Numbered from the stretch's first letter, positions 46,322-55,697 are shown. The stretch: DNA of 64,000 nt from VRUE01 sp963697695 (GCA_963697695.1 OY969094.1:62001-126000), one strand, 5' to 3'. Numbers and translations: made by a program. Notes: a model not told the origin generated them from the sequence alone.

Positions 46322-49267
46322 GTGAGGCGGCGCGGGCGCTGGAATCTCTTCATTCTGCTCTTCGTCGTCGGGCTGATCGCAGCTTCCCTGCTTGCGATTG
46401 CGGCCACCTCGACCAAGCTCGGCCTCGACCTCAAGGGCGGGGTGGAACTGATCTACCAGGGCCAGCCGACCAACCAGGTCACCGAGGTATCCGATGAGGA
46501 CATCGAACGCTCGATCGAGATCATCCGCGAGCGGATCGACGAGCTCGGCGTCTCCGAGCCAGAGGTGTCGCGTCTCGGCTCCACCGAGATCTCGGTCAGC
46601 CTTCCCGACGTAACGAACGCACAGCGGGCGATCGATCAGGTCGGGACGACCGCCCAGCTCCACTTCTACGACTGGGAACCGAACCTGATCGGCCCGGAGC
46701 GTGCGATCGGTGGCTTCCCCGGGCAGAACCCGCCGCCGAAAGCGATCGAAAAGGCAAACGAAGAATGGAAAGACGCCGGGCGCAGCATCAGCAGCCGCGA
46801 GAGCCAGCAGCTGATCTTCTCGGGGGCCTTCCCCAACGCATACGGGGCGGTCAAGCTCGCCTCCGAACAGCCGCCGGTTGAGGACTGCAGCGACTGTTCG
46901 GTCGACAGGACGCGCTACTACCTCTTCGCGAAAAACGCCAAACACAACCTGATCGCCGGGCCGGAGTTCGCCAAAAAGGACCTCTACATCACTCCGACGG
47001 GCAAAGAACGCCCGCACAAAGGAGAGGTGATCGAGGTACCCCCGGGAACGGTGGTCGTCTCCGAACTCCCCAGCGACGCCGGCGGCAAAGTGATCGAAGA
47101 CGCAGAACCGGGCTGGTACGCGCTGAAAGACCAGCCGGCGCTTTCGGGGACGGACATCACCGACCCCAAGCAGGAATTCGACCCGGTCACCAACCAGCCC
47201 AACGTCACCTTCAGCTTCACCGACGAGGGCCGTGAGGCTTTCCAGCAGGTGACCCGCACGATCGCCCAGCGTGGCCAGGCGCGGGCGATCGGGATCCCCG
47301 CCGGCCAGCAGGCCGAAGAAACCTCAGGCCACTTCGCCGTCGTCCTCGACAACGAAGTCAAGACCCGGCCGATCATCAACTACGCCGATAACCCAGACGG
47401 CATCGACGGCCGCACCGGTGCCCAGATCTCGGGCGGCTTCACCAGCATCCAGGACGCCCAGGACCTGGCCACGATCCTGCAGATCGGTGCCCTGCCGATC
47501 AACCTGAAGCTGATCAGCCAGACACAGGTCTCGGCGACGCTCGGCGAACAGGCACTAGACCAGGGGCTGAAGGCCGGCCTGATCGGCCTGCTCCTCGTCG
47601 TCATCTTCCTGATCGCCTACTACCGCTTCCTCGGTGTCGTGGCGACACTGGGCCTGATCGTCTACGGGATCTTCTTCTTCGCCCTGATCAAGCTGATCCC
47701 GATCACGATGACGCTGCCGGGGATCGCGGGGCTGATCCTCACCATCGGTGTCGCGGCCGACTCGAACATCGTCATCTTCGAGCGGATCAAGGAGGAGCTG
47801 CGCGCCGGGCGCTCGATGTCGACCGCGATCGCAGTCGGCTACCGGCGCGGGATCGGCACCATCATCGACGCCAACGTCATCACCCTGCTCACCGCCTTCA
47901 TCCTCTTCGTCCTGGCGACGGCGGGAGTGAAGGGCTTCGCCTTCACCCTGGGCGTCGGAACCCTCGTCTCTCTCTTTACCGCCGTCGTCTTCACCCAGGC
48001 CTTCCTCGGGGTCTTCGGCCGCGGCCGCGCGCTGGCAATGGCGCAACCGCCGGGAATCGGCGATTCCGGACCCCGCTGGCACTTCGACTTCATCGGCGCG
48101 AGCCGCTGGTTCTTCTCCGCCTCCGGCGTGATCCTCACCGTCGGCGCGCTCTCGCTGGCTGCCAACCAGCTCAATTTCGGCATCGACTTCGAGTCCGGGA
48201 CCCGTCTCAACTTCGCGCCCGAGCGCACGGCATCGGTCGAAGACGTGCGCTCCACGCTTGAGGAGCAGGGTCTCGCTGACGCCGAGATCCAGGAAACCGA
48301 CAACGAGGAGTTCGGCACCGGCTTTCAGATTCAGGCCTCCGAGCTGCAGCCCGGCGGCGTCGAGGACGTGCGTGCCGATCTGGAGTCCGAGTTCGGCATT
48401 CAGCCGGGTAGCTTCGAGAACACCAGCGTCGGCCCGACCTTCGGCGAGCAGGTGGCCCGCAGCGCGGTGCTCGCGATCATTTTCTCGCTGCTGCTGATCT
48501 CCGGTTACGTCGCTTTCCGGTTCGAGGCAAAGTACGCCGTGCCGGTCCTGATCGCGGTTGCGCACGACATCCTGATCACCGCCGGCGTCTATTCGCTGGC
48601 AGAGCGAGAAGTGACGAGCGCCACCGTAGCCGCCTTCCTGACGATTCTCGGCTACTCGCTCTACGACACCGTGATCGTCTTCGACCGCATCCGCGAGAAC
48701 GTGCCGCGGATGCCGCGCGCAGCTTTCTCGCAGATCGTCAACCGCTCGATGAGCGAGGTCCTGACCCGGTCGCTGATCACCGGTCTCTCGGCGGTCTTCC
48801 TCGTCACCGTGCTGCTGATCTTCGGCGGTGAGACGCTGAAAGACTTCGCCTTCGCGATGCTGGTCGGTATCGCCTCGGGAACCTACTCGTCGATCTTCAT
48901 CGCCTCGCCGGTGCTGACCGCATGGAAGGAACGCGAGACCGGCTTCTCCCGCCGCAGGGAACGAATCGTCGCCCTCGAGGGCAGCATGCCGGCCTTCGCC
49001 GACGAAATCGAGATGGCGAAGCTGGCCGACGGCGATGGAGAAGTCGAGGGCGACGAAGTCGCTGAGGCGCCCGCCCTCGAGCAGGAAGTCGAGCCGCAGG
49101 CGCAAGCGGTGGCAACGGTCGAGCCCGACGGCGACGGGGCAGCGCCGTCTGCCAACGGCGAGCCGGAAGCCGAAGTCGACCCCGCAGCCACAAGCAAAGA
49201 GCAGGAACGAAGCGAGCGGCGGCGGGCCCGCCGCCAGCAGCGCCGCAAACACGGGAGGAACAGGTAA
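46322..49267 (+). CDS. secDF: Fused protein translocase SecDF
   Basis: A 981-residue fusion of SecD and SecF, which use the proton gradient to pull proteins through SecYEG. SecD starts with a helix at 8-28 then TKLGLDLKGGVELIYQ, a large outer P1 domain (about 40-400) with several inserted segments, then the six-helix part containing GVAADSNIVIFERIKEE. SecF begins near 590 with RWFFSASGVIL, NFGIDFESGTRLNF, and LYDTVIVFDRIREN. The last 90 residues are an acidic then Arg-rich tail. The GTG start follows GGAGGGAGAGGGAG. Fused forms occur in several phyla; separate genes are more usual in actinobacteria. Confidence 0.94.
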   Translation: MRRRGRWNLFILLFVVGLIAASLLAIAATSTKLGLDLKGGVELIYQGQPTNQVTEVSDEDIERSIEIIRERIDELGVSEPEVSRLGSTEISVSLPDVTNAQRAIDQVGTTAQLHFYDWEPNLIGPERAIGGFPGQNPPPKAIEKANEEWKDAGRSISSRESQQLIFSGAFPNAYGAVKLASEQPPVEDCSDCSVDRTRYYLFAKNAKHNLIAGPEFAKKDLYITPTGKERPHKGEVIEVPPGTVVVSELPSDAGGKVIEDAEPGWYALKDQPALSGTDITDPKQEFDPVTNQPNVTFSFTDEGREAFQQVTRTIAQRGQARAIGIPAGQQAEETSGHFAVVLDNEVKTRPIINYADNPDGIDGRTGAQISGGFTSIQDAQDLATILQIGALPINLKLISQTQVSATLGEQALDQGLKAGLIGLLLVVIFLIAYYRFLGVVATLGLIVYGIFFFALIKLIPITMTLPGIAGLILTIGVAADSNIVIFERIKEELRAGRSMSTAIAVGYRRGIGTIIDANVITLLTAFILFVLATAGVKGFAFTLGVGTLVSLFTAVVFTQAFLGVFGRGRALAMAQPPGIGDSGPRWHFDFIGASRWFFSASGVILTVGALSLAANQLNFGIDFESGTRLNFAPERTASVEDVRSTLEEQGLADAEIQETDNEEFGTGFQIQASELQPGGVEDVRADLESEFGIQPGSFENTSVGPTFGEQVARSAVLAIIFSLLLISGYVAFRFEAKYAVPVLIAVAHDILITAGVYSLAEREVTSATVAAFLTILGYSLYDTVIVFDRIRENVPRMPRAAFSQIVNRSMSEVLTRSLITGLSAVFLVTVLLIFGGETLKDFAFAMLVGIASGTYSSIFIASPVLTAWKERETGFSRRRERIVALEGSMPAFADEIEMAKLADGDGEVEGDEVAEAPALEQEVEPQAQAVATVEPDGDGAAPSANGEPEAEVDPAATSKEQERSERRRARRQQRRKHGRNR

Positions 49268-49533
49268 TGGCACTGGTGGTCTGGTTCACGATGGGCATCG
49301 CCCTCTGGCACTTCACCGTCTTCCTGCCGGACCACTTCTGGCAGGGGATAGTCGGAGCGCTGCTTGGCGCGACGATCGGGGCTGTGATCTCCGGTGCCCT
49401 GATCCAGATCGCGCTCGGCCGCTCCATCGGCGAGACCGATATCGGAACAGCTTTCATGGCTTTGCCCGGCGTCGCGATCGGACTGGCCGTCGTCTACGTG
49501 ATCGGCCGGCGCTCCGAGCAAGCGCCTGCCTAG
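49267..49533 (+). CDS. Small membrane protein
   Basis: An 88-residue protein with two to three helices (ALVVWFTMGIALWHFTVFL; GALLGATIGAVISGALIQIAL; MALPGVAIGLAVVYVIG). It starts on the last base of the secDF stop (TAATG), so it is co-translated with secDF. It may support SecDF or be an unrelated small membrane protein. Family not recognised. Confidence 0.65.
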   Translation: MALVVWFTMGIALWHFTVFLPDHFWQGIVGALLGATIGAVISGALIQIALGRSIGETDIGTAFMALPGVAIGLAVVYVIGRRSEQAPA

Positions 49534-49612
49534 CGGCGCATCTGCTTTTTCCCTGCAGTTTGCGTATTCGTAGCGCTCGGGAGGCATCCGGTGCTCTTCC
49601 TAGCCTGGCAGG

Positions 49613-52102
49613 GTGGCGGAACCACTCAGCACCTACGAGACCGATCCCTTCTCCTACGCAGAGGCGCGTTCGATCTCGGCTGAGCTCGAACTGAGCGAGC
49701 CGGTCGCGATCACGCTCGTACGGCGCGGCTACCGCACTCCCGAGGCCGCCCGCGCCTTCCTCGCTGCCGACGAGTCCCACGACCCCAATGAGTTCGACTC
49801 GATGGGGCAGGCGGTGCAAACGATCCTCGCTGCTGTTGGCGAGAAACGCCGAATCACCGTCCACGGCGACTTCGACGTCGACGGCGTCTGTGCCACCACC
49901 GTTCTCGTCAGCACGCTGCTCGCACTCGGCGCCGAGTGCGACTGGCTGATCCCCGACCGTCTCTCGGACGGCTACGGCCTCAGCGCAGAGAACATCGAGC
50001 GCCTCGCTGCCCGCGGAACCTCGCTCTTGATCACCGTCGACTGCGGTGTCACCGCAGTCGAGGAGGTCTCCGCCGCCAAGAATCTCGGCATGGAGGTCGT
50101 TGTCACCGATCACCACCAGCCCGGTGACGAGCTCCCGGATTGCACGATTCTGCATCCGGGGTTGGATGGCTACCCGTTCAAGGAGCTGTGCGGGACAGCA
50201 GTTGCGTGGAAGCTCGCTTGCGCATTGCGAGGGGCGTCGGGGATGGGGTCCCCGGGCGCGCCTTCGCGCGGAGTTCCCGGGGACCCCATCCCCGACGCCC
50301 TTTCCAGCACGGATCTCGACCTTGTCGCACTCGCCACGGTCGCCGATGTGGTTCCACTGGTGGGGGAGAACCGGTCGTTGGTGAAGCGAGGGCTGGAGGA
50401 GGTACGACGGGCGGGGCGGCCAGGCATCAGGGCCCTGATCGAGGCGGCCAAATGCGAGCCGACGACGCTGGACGAGGGCGATTTGGCATTCCGGCTGGCG
50501 CCGCGGATCAATGCGGCAGGACGTTTGTATCGCGCTGACGCGGGGGTGGAGCTGTTTCTGACCGAGGACGAGGCTCGCGCCAAGGAGATAGCGGCGGAGC
50601 TGAGTCGGGCCAATAGCGAGCGGCGGGCTACGGAGCGGGAAGTGGACGCGGCCGCGGAGGCGGCGTTGCGGGAGCTGCCCGAGGAGATGCAGAAAGCTTC
50701 GGGGATCGTGGTTGCCGGTAAGGGCTGGCATCCCGGGGTGATCGGCATCGTTGCGTCGCGCTTGGCTGAGCGTCATCACCGGCCGACCGTCGTCATCTCT
50801 CTGGATGAAGAGGGTCATGGGCGGGGCTCGGGACGCAGCATTCCCGGTTTCGACCTGCTCGCCGGCCTGCAAGCGAGTGCGGAGCATCTGACGCGCTTCG
50901 GCGGGCATCGGGCTGCTGCCGGGCTCGAGCTGGAGCTCGAGAACCTCGATGCCTTCCGTGAGGCATTTGCCGCCCATGCCGATTCCGTTCTCGGCCCGGA
51001 GGAGCTGAAGCGGAAGGAGCGGATCGACGCGATGGTCGGCGGCGCCTCGCTCGGCCTCGACCTTGCCGAGGAGCTTCGCCGGCTTGCCCCCTTTGGGATG
51101 GGTAATCCGGGGGTGAGGCTCCTGGTTCCCTCGGCCAGGGTCCGCGACGTGCGACAGATGGGCGAAGGCAAGCACAGCCGCTTCAGCCTTCACAGCGGTG
51201 CCCATCGCGCCCTTGGTGTCGCCTTTGGCCGGCCCCGGATCGGTGTCGAGGAAGACGATCTCGTCGATGCCACCGTTCGCTTGGAGGTGAACCGGTGGAA
51301 CGGAGCGGTGGAGCCACAGGTGATCCTGCGCGAGCTCTACCCCCGCTCGGAGGAGGAGGAGGGGCAGGTCGCAGCCATTGCCTGGTGGGAGCGTTTCCAG
51401 GCAGAGCTGACGAAGGACCCGGCCGAATGGCCCCCGCAAGCGTTTGCCGCCGTGGGGGTCGACGGGTTCGAACGCCAGGTTCGACCCAGCGCCAACGCAC
51501 CTGCTGCCGTCGCCGGCGAGCTGGCCTCGAGCGGTGAGAGCGTGCTCGCCCTGGTTGCAGACGCCGAGCTGCGCGCCGGCATGGCCTTCGATGGCCTCAG
51601 GCTTGCCGACTATGCCGAGCTGGAGCGCTCTCCGGCCCTGGCGAGGGGGTTCGCCCACGTCGTGCTCGTCGATCCGCCGCCGCTTGTAGATCTCGAGCGG
51701 CTTGCCTCGATCTCCGAGCGGGAAGGGGGCTACCTGCACCCGGTCTGGGGCGAGGCCGAGTGGCGGTTCGCGCTCAGGGTGCTCGAGGACCAGATGGTGC
51801 GCCGGCCGGTCTTGATCGGCCTCTTTCGGGACCTACGGGAAACCGGCACAGCCAGCGGAGAGGAGCTGCAGGGGGCCCTCCGCGGCGACGCCGCCCGCCC
51901 GCGCAGCCCTGAGGTCGCGGCCCGCTGTTTCCGCGTCCTCAGCGAGCTGGAGCTGGTTCAGGGAGACCCGGGCAGCGGCGGGGGAGAGGTCGGGGTCGTA
52001 TCCTCAGAGGGGACAGATTTGGAGCGCTCGGACGCGTTTCGCGTCTACGGCGCCCGTTACGAGGAGGCCCGCCGATACCTCGAAGCACACAGACAGCCGT
52101 AG
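49613..52102 (+). CDS. recJ: Single-stranded-DNA exonuclease RecJ with internal insertion
   Basis: RecJ degrades single-stranded DNA 5'-3' in repair. DHH motifs are clear: HGDFDVDGVCATT (motif I), GVTA...VVVTDHHQP (the DHH box), ATVADVVPL, and the DHHA1 domain with GWHPGVIGIVASRLAERHHRP and GGHRAAAG. At residues about 207-230 an insert (RGASGMGSPG-APSRGVPGDPIPDAL) encoded by a perfect inverted repeat lies between the second DHH strand and TDLDLVAL. The protein is longer than usual, 829 residues, with a C-terminal 260-residue extension. GTG start. It ends before relA/spoT. Confidence 0.95.
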   Translation: MAEPLSTYETDPFSYAEARSISAELELSEPVAITLVRRGYRTPEAARAFLAADESHDPNEFDSMGQAVQTILAAVGEKRRITVHGDFDVDGVCATTVLVSTLLALGAECDWLIPDRLSDGYGLSAENIERLAARGTSLLITVDCGVTAVEEVSAAKNLGMEVVVTDHHQPGDELPDCTILHPGLDGYPFKELCGTAVAWKLACALRGASGMGSPGAPSRGVPGDPIPDALSSTDLDLVALATVADVVPLVGENRSLVKRGLEEVRRAGRPGIRALIEAAKCEPTTLDEGDLAFRLAPRINAAGRLYRADAGVELFLTEDEARAKEIAAELSRANSERRATEREVDAAAEAALRELPEEMQKASGIVVAGKGWHPGVIGIVASRLAERHHRPTVVISLDEEGHGRGSGRSIPGFDLLAGLQASAEHLTRFGGHRAAAGLELELENLDAFREAFAAHADSVLGPEELKRKERIDAMVGGASLGLDLAEELRRLAPFGMGNPGVRLLVPSARVRDVRQMGEGKHSRFSLHSGAHRALGVAFGRPRIGVEEDDLVDATVRLEVNRWNGAVEPQVILRELYPRSEEEEGQVAAIAWWERFQAELTKDPAEWPPQAFAAVGVDGFERQVRPSANAPAAVAGELASSGESVLALVADAELRAGMAFDGLRLADYAELERSPALARGFAHVVLVDPPPLVDLERLASISEREGGYLHPVWGEAEWRFALRVLEDQMVRRPVLIGLFRDLRETGTASGEELQGALRGDAARPRSPEVAARCFRVLSELELVQGDPGSGGGEVGVVSSEGTDLERSDAFRVYGARYEEARRYLEAHRQP
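50232..50300. repeat. 25-bp perfect inverted repeat inside recJ
   Basis: Arms 50232-50256 and 50276-50300 are perfect reverse complements of 25 nt, separated by a 19-nt loop. The arms carry the GGGGATGGGGTCCCC core. The loop has its own CGCG/CGCG pairing. The element is in frame and keeps the recJ reading frame open. Known Rickettsia palindromic elements behave similarly, but I do not know this family in this lineage. Origin could be a REP-like mobile repeat. Confidence 0.85.
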
Positions 52103-52242
52103 CGAACGAAGAGCTCCTCGGAGATCTCTTCGCCGTTGTCGAGGAGTTCGACTCCTCGTCAGGCGAGCCCGCGGAGGAAAAGGGAGTTTCGGCGAGCAAT
52201 GGCACCACCGCCGTCTCGGTCACCGCGATCGACCGTGCCGCC

Positions 52243-54348
52243 GTGCGGCACGCCTTTGAGTTCGCCTGCGAGCGCCATGCCGACCAGATGCGGCGCTCCG
52301 GCGACGAGTTCATCACCCACCCGGTTGGGGTGGCGCAGATCTGCGCTGGGATGCGGCTCGATACCGAGACCCTCTGTGCAGCGCTCCTCCACGACACGGT
52401 CGAGGACACGAGCGCCAGCCTGGAGGAGATCAAGCAGGAGTTCGGCGAGGAGATCGCCCAGCTGGTCGACGGCGTCACCAAGCTGACCGGGATCACCTTC
52501 GAGAGCCGCGACGAGCGGCAGGCTGAGAACTACCGCAAGATGATGGTGGCGATGGCCACCGACGTCAGGGTGATCCTGATCAAGCTGGCCGACCGCCTAC
52601 ACAACATGCGGACGCTGGGGGCGCTGCCGAAGCAAAAGCAGGTCGCCAAGTCCCGCGAGACGCTGGAGATCTACGCACCGCTTGCCCACCGGCTGGGAAT
52701 CCACGCGATCAAGTGGGAGCTGGAGGACCTCGCCTTCGCCAACCTGCACCCTCGCAAGTACGCGGAGATCAAGCAACTGGTCTCCCAGCAGCGCAACGAG
52801 CGTGAGGTCTACGTCGCCGACGCGGGCAACTTCCTTTCCGGCGAGCTGAAGCAGGTCGGGATCGAGGCCGAGATCTCTGGCCGGGCCAAGCACTTCTACT
52901 CGATCTACACGAAGATGACCAAGAAGGGGCGGGAGTTCAACGAGATCTTCGACCTCACCGCGATGCGCGTGATCGTCGGCTCGGTGAAGGACTGCTACGG
53001 CACGATCGGCGTCGTCCACTCGCTCTGGAAGCCGTTGCCGGGCCGCTTCAAGGACTTCGTCGCGATGCCCAAGGCGAATATGTACCAGGCCCTGCATACG
53101 ACGGTGATCGGTCCCGAAGGCAAGCCGCTGGAGATCCAGATCCGCACCGATGAGATGCACAACCTCGCCGAGTACGGGATCGCCGCCCACGTCGCCTACA
53201 AGGAGGGCGGCACCGACGATCCTCGGCGCGAGAAGATGACCTGGCTACGCCAGCTGGTCGAGGCCGAGGGCGAGCAGGACCCCGCCGAGTTCCTCGAGTC
53301 GCTCAAGGTCGACCTCTTCGAGGACGAGGTCTTCGTCTTCACCCCGAAGGGAGAGGTGAAGAACCTCTCGGCCGGCTCGACCCCGCTCGACTTCGCATAC
53401 GCGGTCCACACCGACGTCGGCCATGCCTGCGTCGGCGCCAAGGTCAACGGCTCGATCGTGCCGCTGCACTACCAGCTGCGATCCGGCGACATCGTCGAGG
53501 TGCTGACCGCGAAGCAGAAGCGCGGGCCCTCGCGCGACTGGTTGAAGCTGGTGCGGACCAGCCGTGCCCGCAACAAGATCCGAGCCTTCTTCAAGGAGGA
53601 GGGCCGCGAGGACGCCGAGCGCCGCGGACGCGAGGGGCTGGAGGAGGCACTGCGCAAGCGCGGCCTGCCGATGCAGAAGGTGGGTAGCTCGCCGCTGCTC
53701 GTCGACGTGATCCGCGAGATGGGCTACCGCAAGGCGACCGACTTCTACATCGCCCTCGGCCAGGGCAAAGTCTCGACCAAGGCGGTGGCCAACAAGCTGA
53801 TGCAGCGGCTGAAGGCCGGCGAGGCGGTCGAGGAGGCCGAGCCGCTCGGACTCTCGGACGCTCGCGAGGACAAGGCACGGCGGACCAAGGACGCCTCCAA
53901 CTATGGGATCAGGGTGAAGGGGGCCGACAACGTCGCCGTGCGGCTGGCCAAGTGCTGCCGGCCGGTGCCGGGCGATGAGATCGCCGGCTACGTCTCGCTC
54001 GGTCGCGGGATCACGATCCACCGCAGCGACTGCCGCAACATGAAGGCACTGAAGAAGGCCCCTGAACGCTTCGTCGAGGTGCATTGGGACGGCGACAACG
54101 AGTCCTCCTACCGGGTCGAGCTGCAGATCGACGCCCACGACCGCACCCGCCTGCTCGAGGATCTCTCGCGGACCTTCTCCGAGGCGGGGATCAACATCCT
54201 CGGCGCCAGTTGCACGACCAACCACCCGATGGTGAAGAACCGGTTCGTGGTCGAGGTCGGCGACACCGAGCAGCTGAAGCAGTGCATCTCGCGCCTGCGC
54301 AACGTCGAATCCGTCTTCGACGCCTACCGAATTACCCCGTCGCCTTAA
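52243..54348 (+). CDS. Bifunctional RelA/SpoT (p)ppGpp synthetase/hydrolase
   Basis: A 701-residue stringent-response enzyme. The HD hydrolase domain has HPVGVAQICAGM and LLHDTVEDT. The synthetase domain has GRFKDFVAMPKANMYQALHTTV, where RFKD is typical of bifunctional enzymes. A TGS domain (VFVFTPKGEVKNL) and a C-terminal ACT domain (VELQIDAHDRTRLLEDLSRTF) follow. The GTG at 52243 is the first standard start in frame; about 45 upstream codons (NEELLGDLFAVVEEFDSS) read as coding without any ATG/GTG/TTG, so the true N-terminus may be longer via a non-standard start. The upstream recJ stop overlaps this region. Confidence 0.95.
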   Translation: MRHAFEFACERHADQMRRSGDEFITHPVGVAQICAGMRLDTETLCAALLHDTVEDTSASLEEIKQEFGEEIAQLVDGVTKLTGITFESRDERQAENYRKMMVAMATDVRVILIKLADRLHNMRTLGALPKQKQVAKSRETLEIYAPLAHRLGIHAIKWELEDLAFANLHPRKYAEIKQLVSQQRNEREVYVADAGNFLSGELKQVGIEAEISGRAKHFYSIYTKMTKKGREFNEIFDLTAMRVIVGSVKDCYGTIGVVHSLWKPLPGRFKDFVAMPKANMYQALHTTVIGPEGKPLEIQIRTDEMHNLAEYGIAAHVAYKEGGTDDPRREKMTWLRQLVEAEGEQDPAEFLESLKVDLFEDEVFVFTPKGEVKNLSAGSTPLDFAYAVHTDVGHACVGAKVNGSIVPLHYQLRSGDIVEVLTAKQKRGPSRDWLKLVRTSRARNKIRAFFKEEGREDAERRGREGLEEALRKRGLPMQKVGSSPLLVDVIREMGYRKATDFYIALGQGKVSTKAVANKLMQRLKAGEAVEEAEPLGLSDAREDKARRTKDASNYGIRVKGADNVAVRLAKCCRPVPGDEIAGYVSLGRGITIHRSDCRNMKALKKAPERFVEVHWDGDNESSYRVELQIDAHDRTRLLEDLSRTFSEAGINILGASCTTNHPMVKNRFVVEVGDTEQLKQCISRLRNVESVFDAYRITPSP

Positions 54349-54383
54349 CTCCCATTAGGGAAAACGCCGAGTAGCGGGTAGTG

Positions 54384-54412
54384 TTGGGTGGAGGGCGTCA
54401 GCCGGGTATGTT
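54384..54412 (+). promoter_or_regulatory. Candidate promoter for first RHH-like gene
   Basis: TTGGGT (54384-54389) and TATGTT (54407-54412) are separated by 17 bp, a good -10 and partial -35. The start codon of the gene lies 64 nt downstream of the -10 box. The leader contains a repeated GAAGTAGAAGTAGATAAG stretch. No operator is obvious. Confidence 0.4.
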
Positions 54413-54476
54413 GAAGTAGAAGTAGATAAGCGGCCGATAGGTCGCGCCGAACATGGGGGAGAAAGGATTTCAAGCC

Positions 54477-54872
54477 GTGAAACGGTCTATAACCGTCCAC
54501 CTGAAACGGTCGGTGACCGTGCGCCTGGGCGAGTTGGCCCGCGAAGCGCTGGGTGGAGAGCAGGGTCCGGAGGCTTCGCAGCTGCCATCGCGCACCGTCG
54601 GCGCGATTCGGTGCTACCTCAACGACAAGGGCTCGGGTGGGCTGAGGTGGCGCTATCCGCCCTTCCTGCCGGATTCCGGCGACAACAGGGACGTAGAGCT
54701 GCAGCTCAGCATCGATGAGGGTCTCTGGGCCGAACTGGAGAACGAGGCCGAGCGGCAGGGCGTGTCAACAGACCAGCTGGTTGAGCACGCGGTGCTCTAT
54801 TTCGCCGCCGAGGTGCACGCTGGGCGTGCCACCTTGAGAATCCTCGACGACCTCAAAGACACACAGGCTTGA
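54477..54872 (+). CDS. Ribbon-helix-helix-like protein, paralog A
   Basis: A 131-residue protein. The C-terminal half has a ribbon-helix-helix pattern: strand VELQLSIDEG, helix GLWAELENEAERQG, turn GVSTDQL, helix VEHAVLYFAAEV. The first half is basic (MKRSITVHLKRSVTVRL) with a WRYPPF patch. The start is the GTG at 54477, with GAAAGGA just upstream; an ATG at 54453 lacks a ribosome site. It resembles the protein encoded at 55764 beyond the sigma factor gene. Likely DNA binding, possibly regulating the sigma factor gene (inference). Confidence 0.6.
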   Translation: MKRSITVHLKRSVTVRLGELAREALGGEQGPEASQLPSRTVGAIRCYLNDKGSGGLRWRYPPFLPDSGDNRDVELQLSIDEGLWAELENEAERQGVSTDQLVEHAVLYFAAEVHAGRATLRILDDLKDTQA

Positions 54873-54889
54873 GAGCAGTGGTCGCCGAC

Positions 54890-55486
54890 TTAGGCGGCCG
54901 GTGAAGCCACGACCGGGGCGGCTCCGAGCTCGACAAGCTTCGCCTGCAGAGTGCGCCTGCCGCGGTGGTGAAGGCCGTGAACCGAGCTCTCGGTCTTCTC
55001 CAGCGTGGCGGCGATCTCTACCGGTGTCAGGCCGGCGATGTGCCTGAGGACAAGCACCTCGCGCTGGTCGTCGGGCAGCTGTTCGAGGGCGCGACGGAGG
55101 TCCTGACTGCGGCTGAGGCCGGTCTGTGCACGGCCGGCGTCGACAACCCTCACCTCCTCGGTGGGGATCGCCCGCTTGGCGCGCATGTGGTCGAGCGCCG
55201 CGTTGCGCGCGACCCGCATGATCCAGGCTGCGAAGGGGACCTCTCGCTGCTCGTACTTTTTGATCGCTTTCATCAGCTTGGCGAAGACGTTCTGGGTGAT
55301 GTCCTCCGCCTCGTGATGGTCGTGGACCACGCTGGCGACATAGCGGTGCACGTCTGACGCGAAGCTCACATAGAGGAAGTGCAGTCCCTCGGAGTCACCT
55401 GCCTTCGCTCGTTCGACCGCCCGCTGAACGAGGCGACTGTTGTCCGGCTCTTCTGTTCTACGGGTGTCCCTTTGAGTTGATCCCAT
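54890..55486 (-). CDS. ECF-type RNA polymerase sigma factor
   Basis: A 198-residue sigma factor. Region 2 spans about 38-105 (FASDVHRYVASVVHDHHEAEDITQNVFAKLMKAIKKYE; MRVARNAALDHMRAKR) and region 4 about 128-185 (LEQLPDDQREVLVLRHIAGLTPVEIAATLEKTESSVHGLHHRGRRTL). It recruits RNA polymerase to a set of target promoters. No anti-sigma gene with a membrane helix is adjacent, which is unusual for this class; instead an RHH-like gene lies on each side. Probably controlled by one of them, or by its own long leader. Confidence 0.93.
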   Translation of the reverse strand: MGSTQRDTRRTEEPDNSRLVQRAVERAKAGDSEGLHFLYVSFASDVHRYVASVVHDHHEAEDITQNVFAKLMKAIKKYEQREVPFAAWIMRVARNAALDHMRAKRAIPTEEVRVVDAGRAQTGLSRSQDLRRALEQLPDDQREVLVLRHIAGLTPVEIAATLEKTESSVHGLHHRGRRTLQAKLVELGAAPVVASPAA

Positions 55487-55592
55487 TGTTTTTTTCGTTT
55501 CGTCGAAGTGACTGGGGTGTGAAAACGATCACTCGCAAAGTGCGCGATCGCGTGAAGCCGCGGGATGCTTTTTGCGGCAACGAGGGCAAGGA

Positions 55593-55621
55593 GAATTAAG
55601 GACGATTGCCCTACTTGTCAA
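55593..55621 (-). promoter_or_regulatory. Candidate promoter of the sigma factor gene
   Basis: On the minus strand TTGACA (55616-55621) and TAATTC (55593-55598) are 17 bp apart. The -35 is a perfect consensus, the -10 partial. The leader to the start codon is about 100 nt and carries two inverted repeats: AGTGA/TCACT (55507-55533) and CGCGATCGCG (55543-55552). Confidence 0.5.
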
Positions 55622-55697
55622 TGCCCAATATTCGTCCAAATTTCAGTCTCGGCCTCAAGTACCCGGAAATGTCGAGGCATTGCAGGCTGAGATTAGG

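Noticed and set aside
54349..54476. Riboswitch in the region upstream of the first RHH-like gene
   Set aside because: No known riboswitch core motif was visible; only a promoter-like pair and a short GAAGTA repeat.
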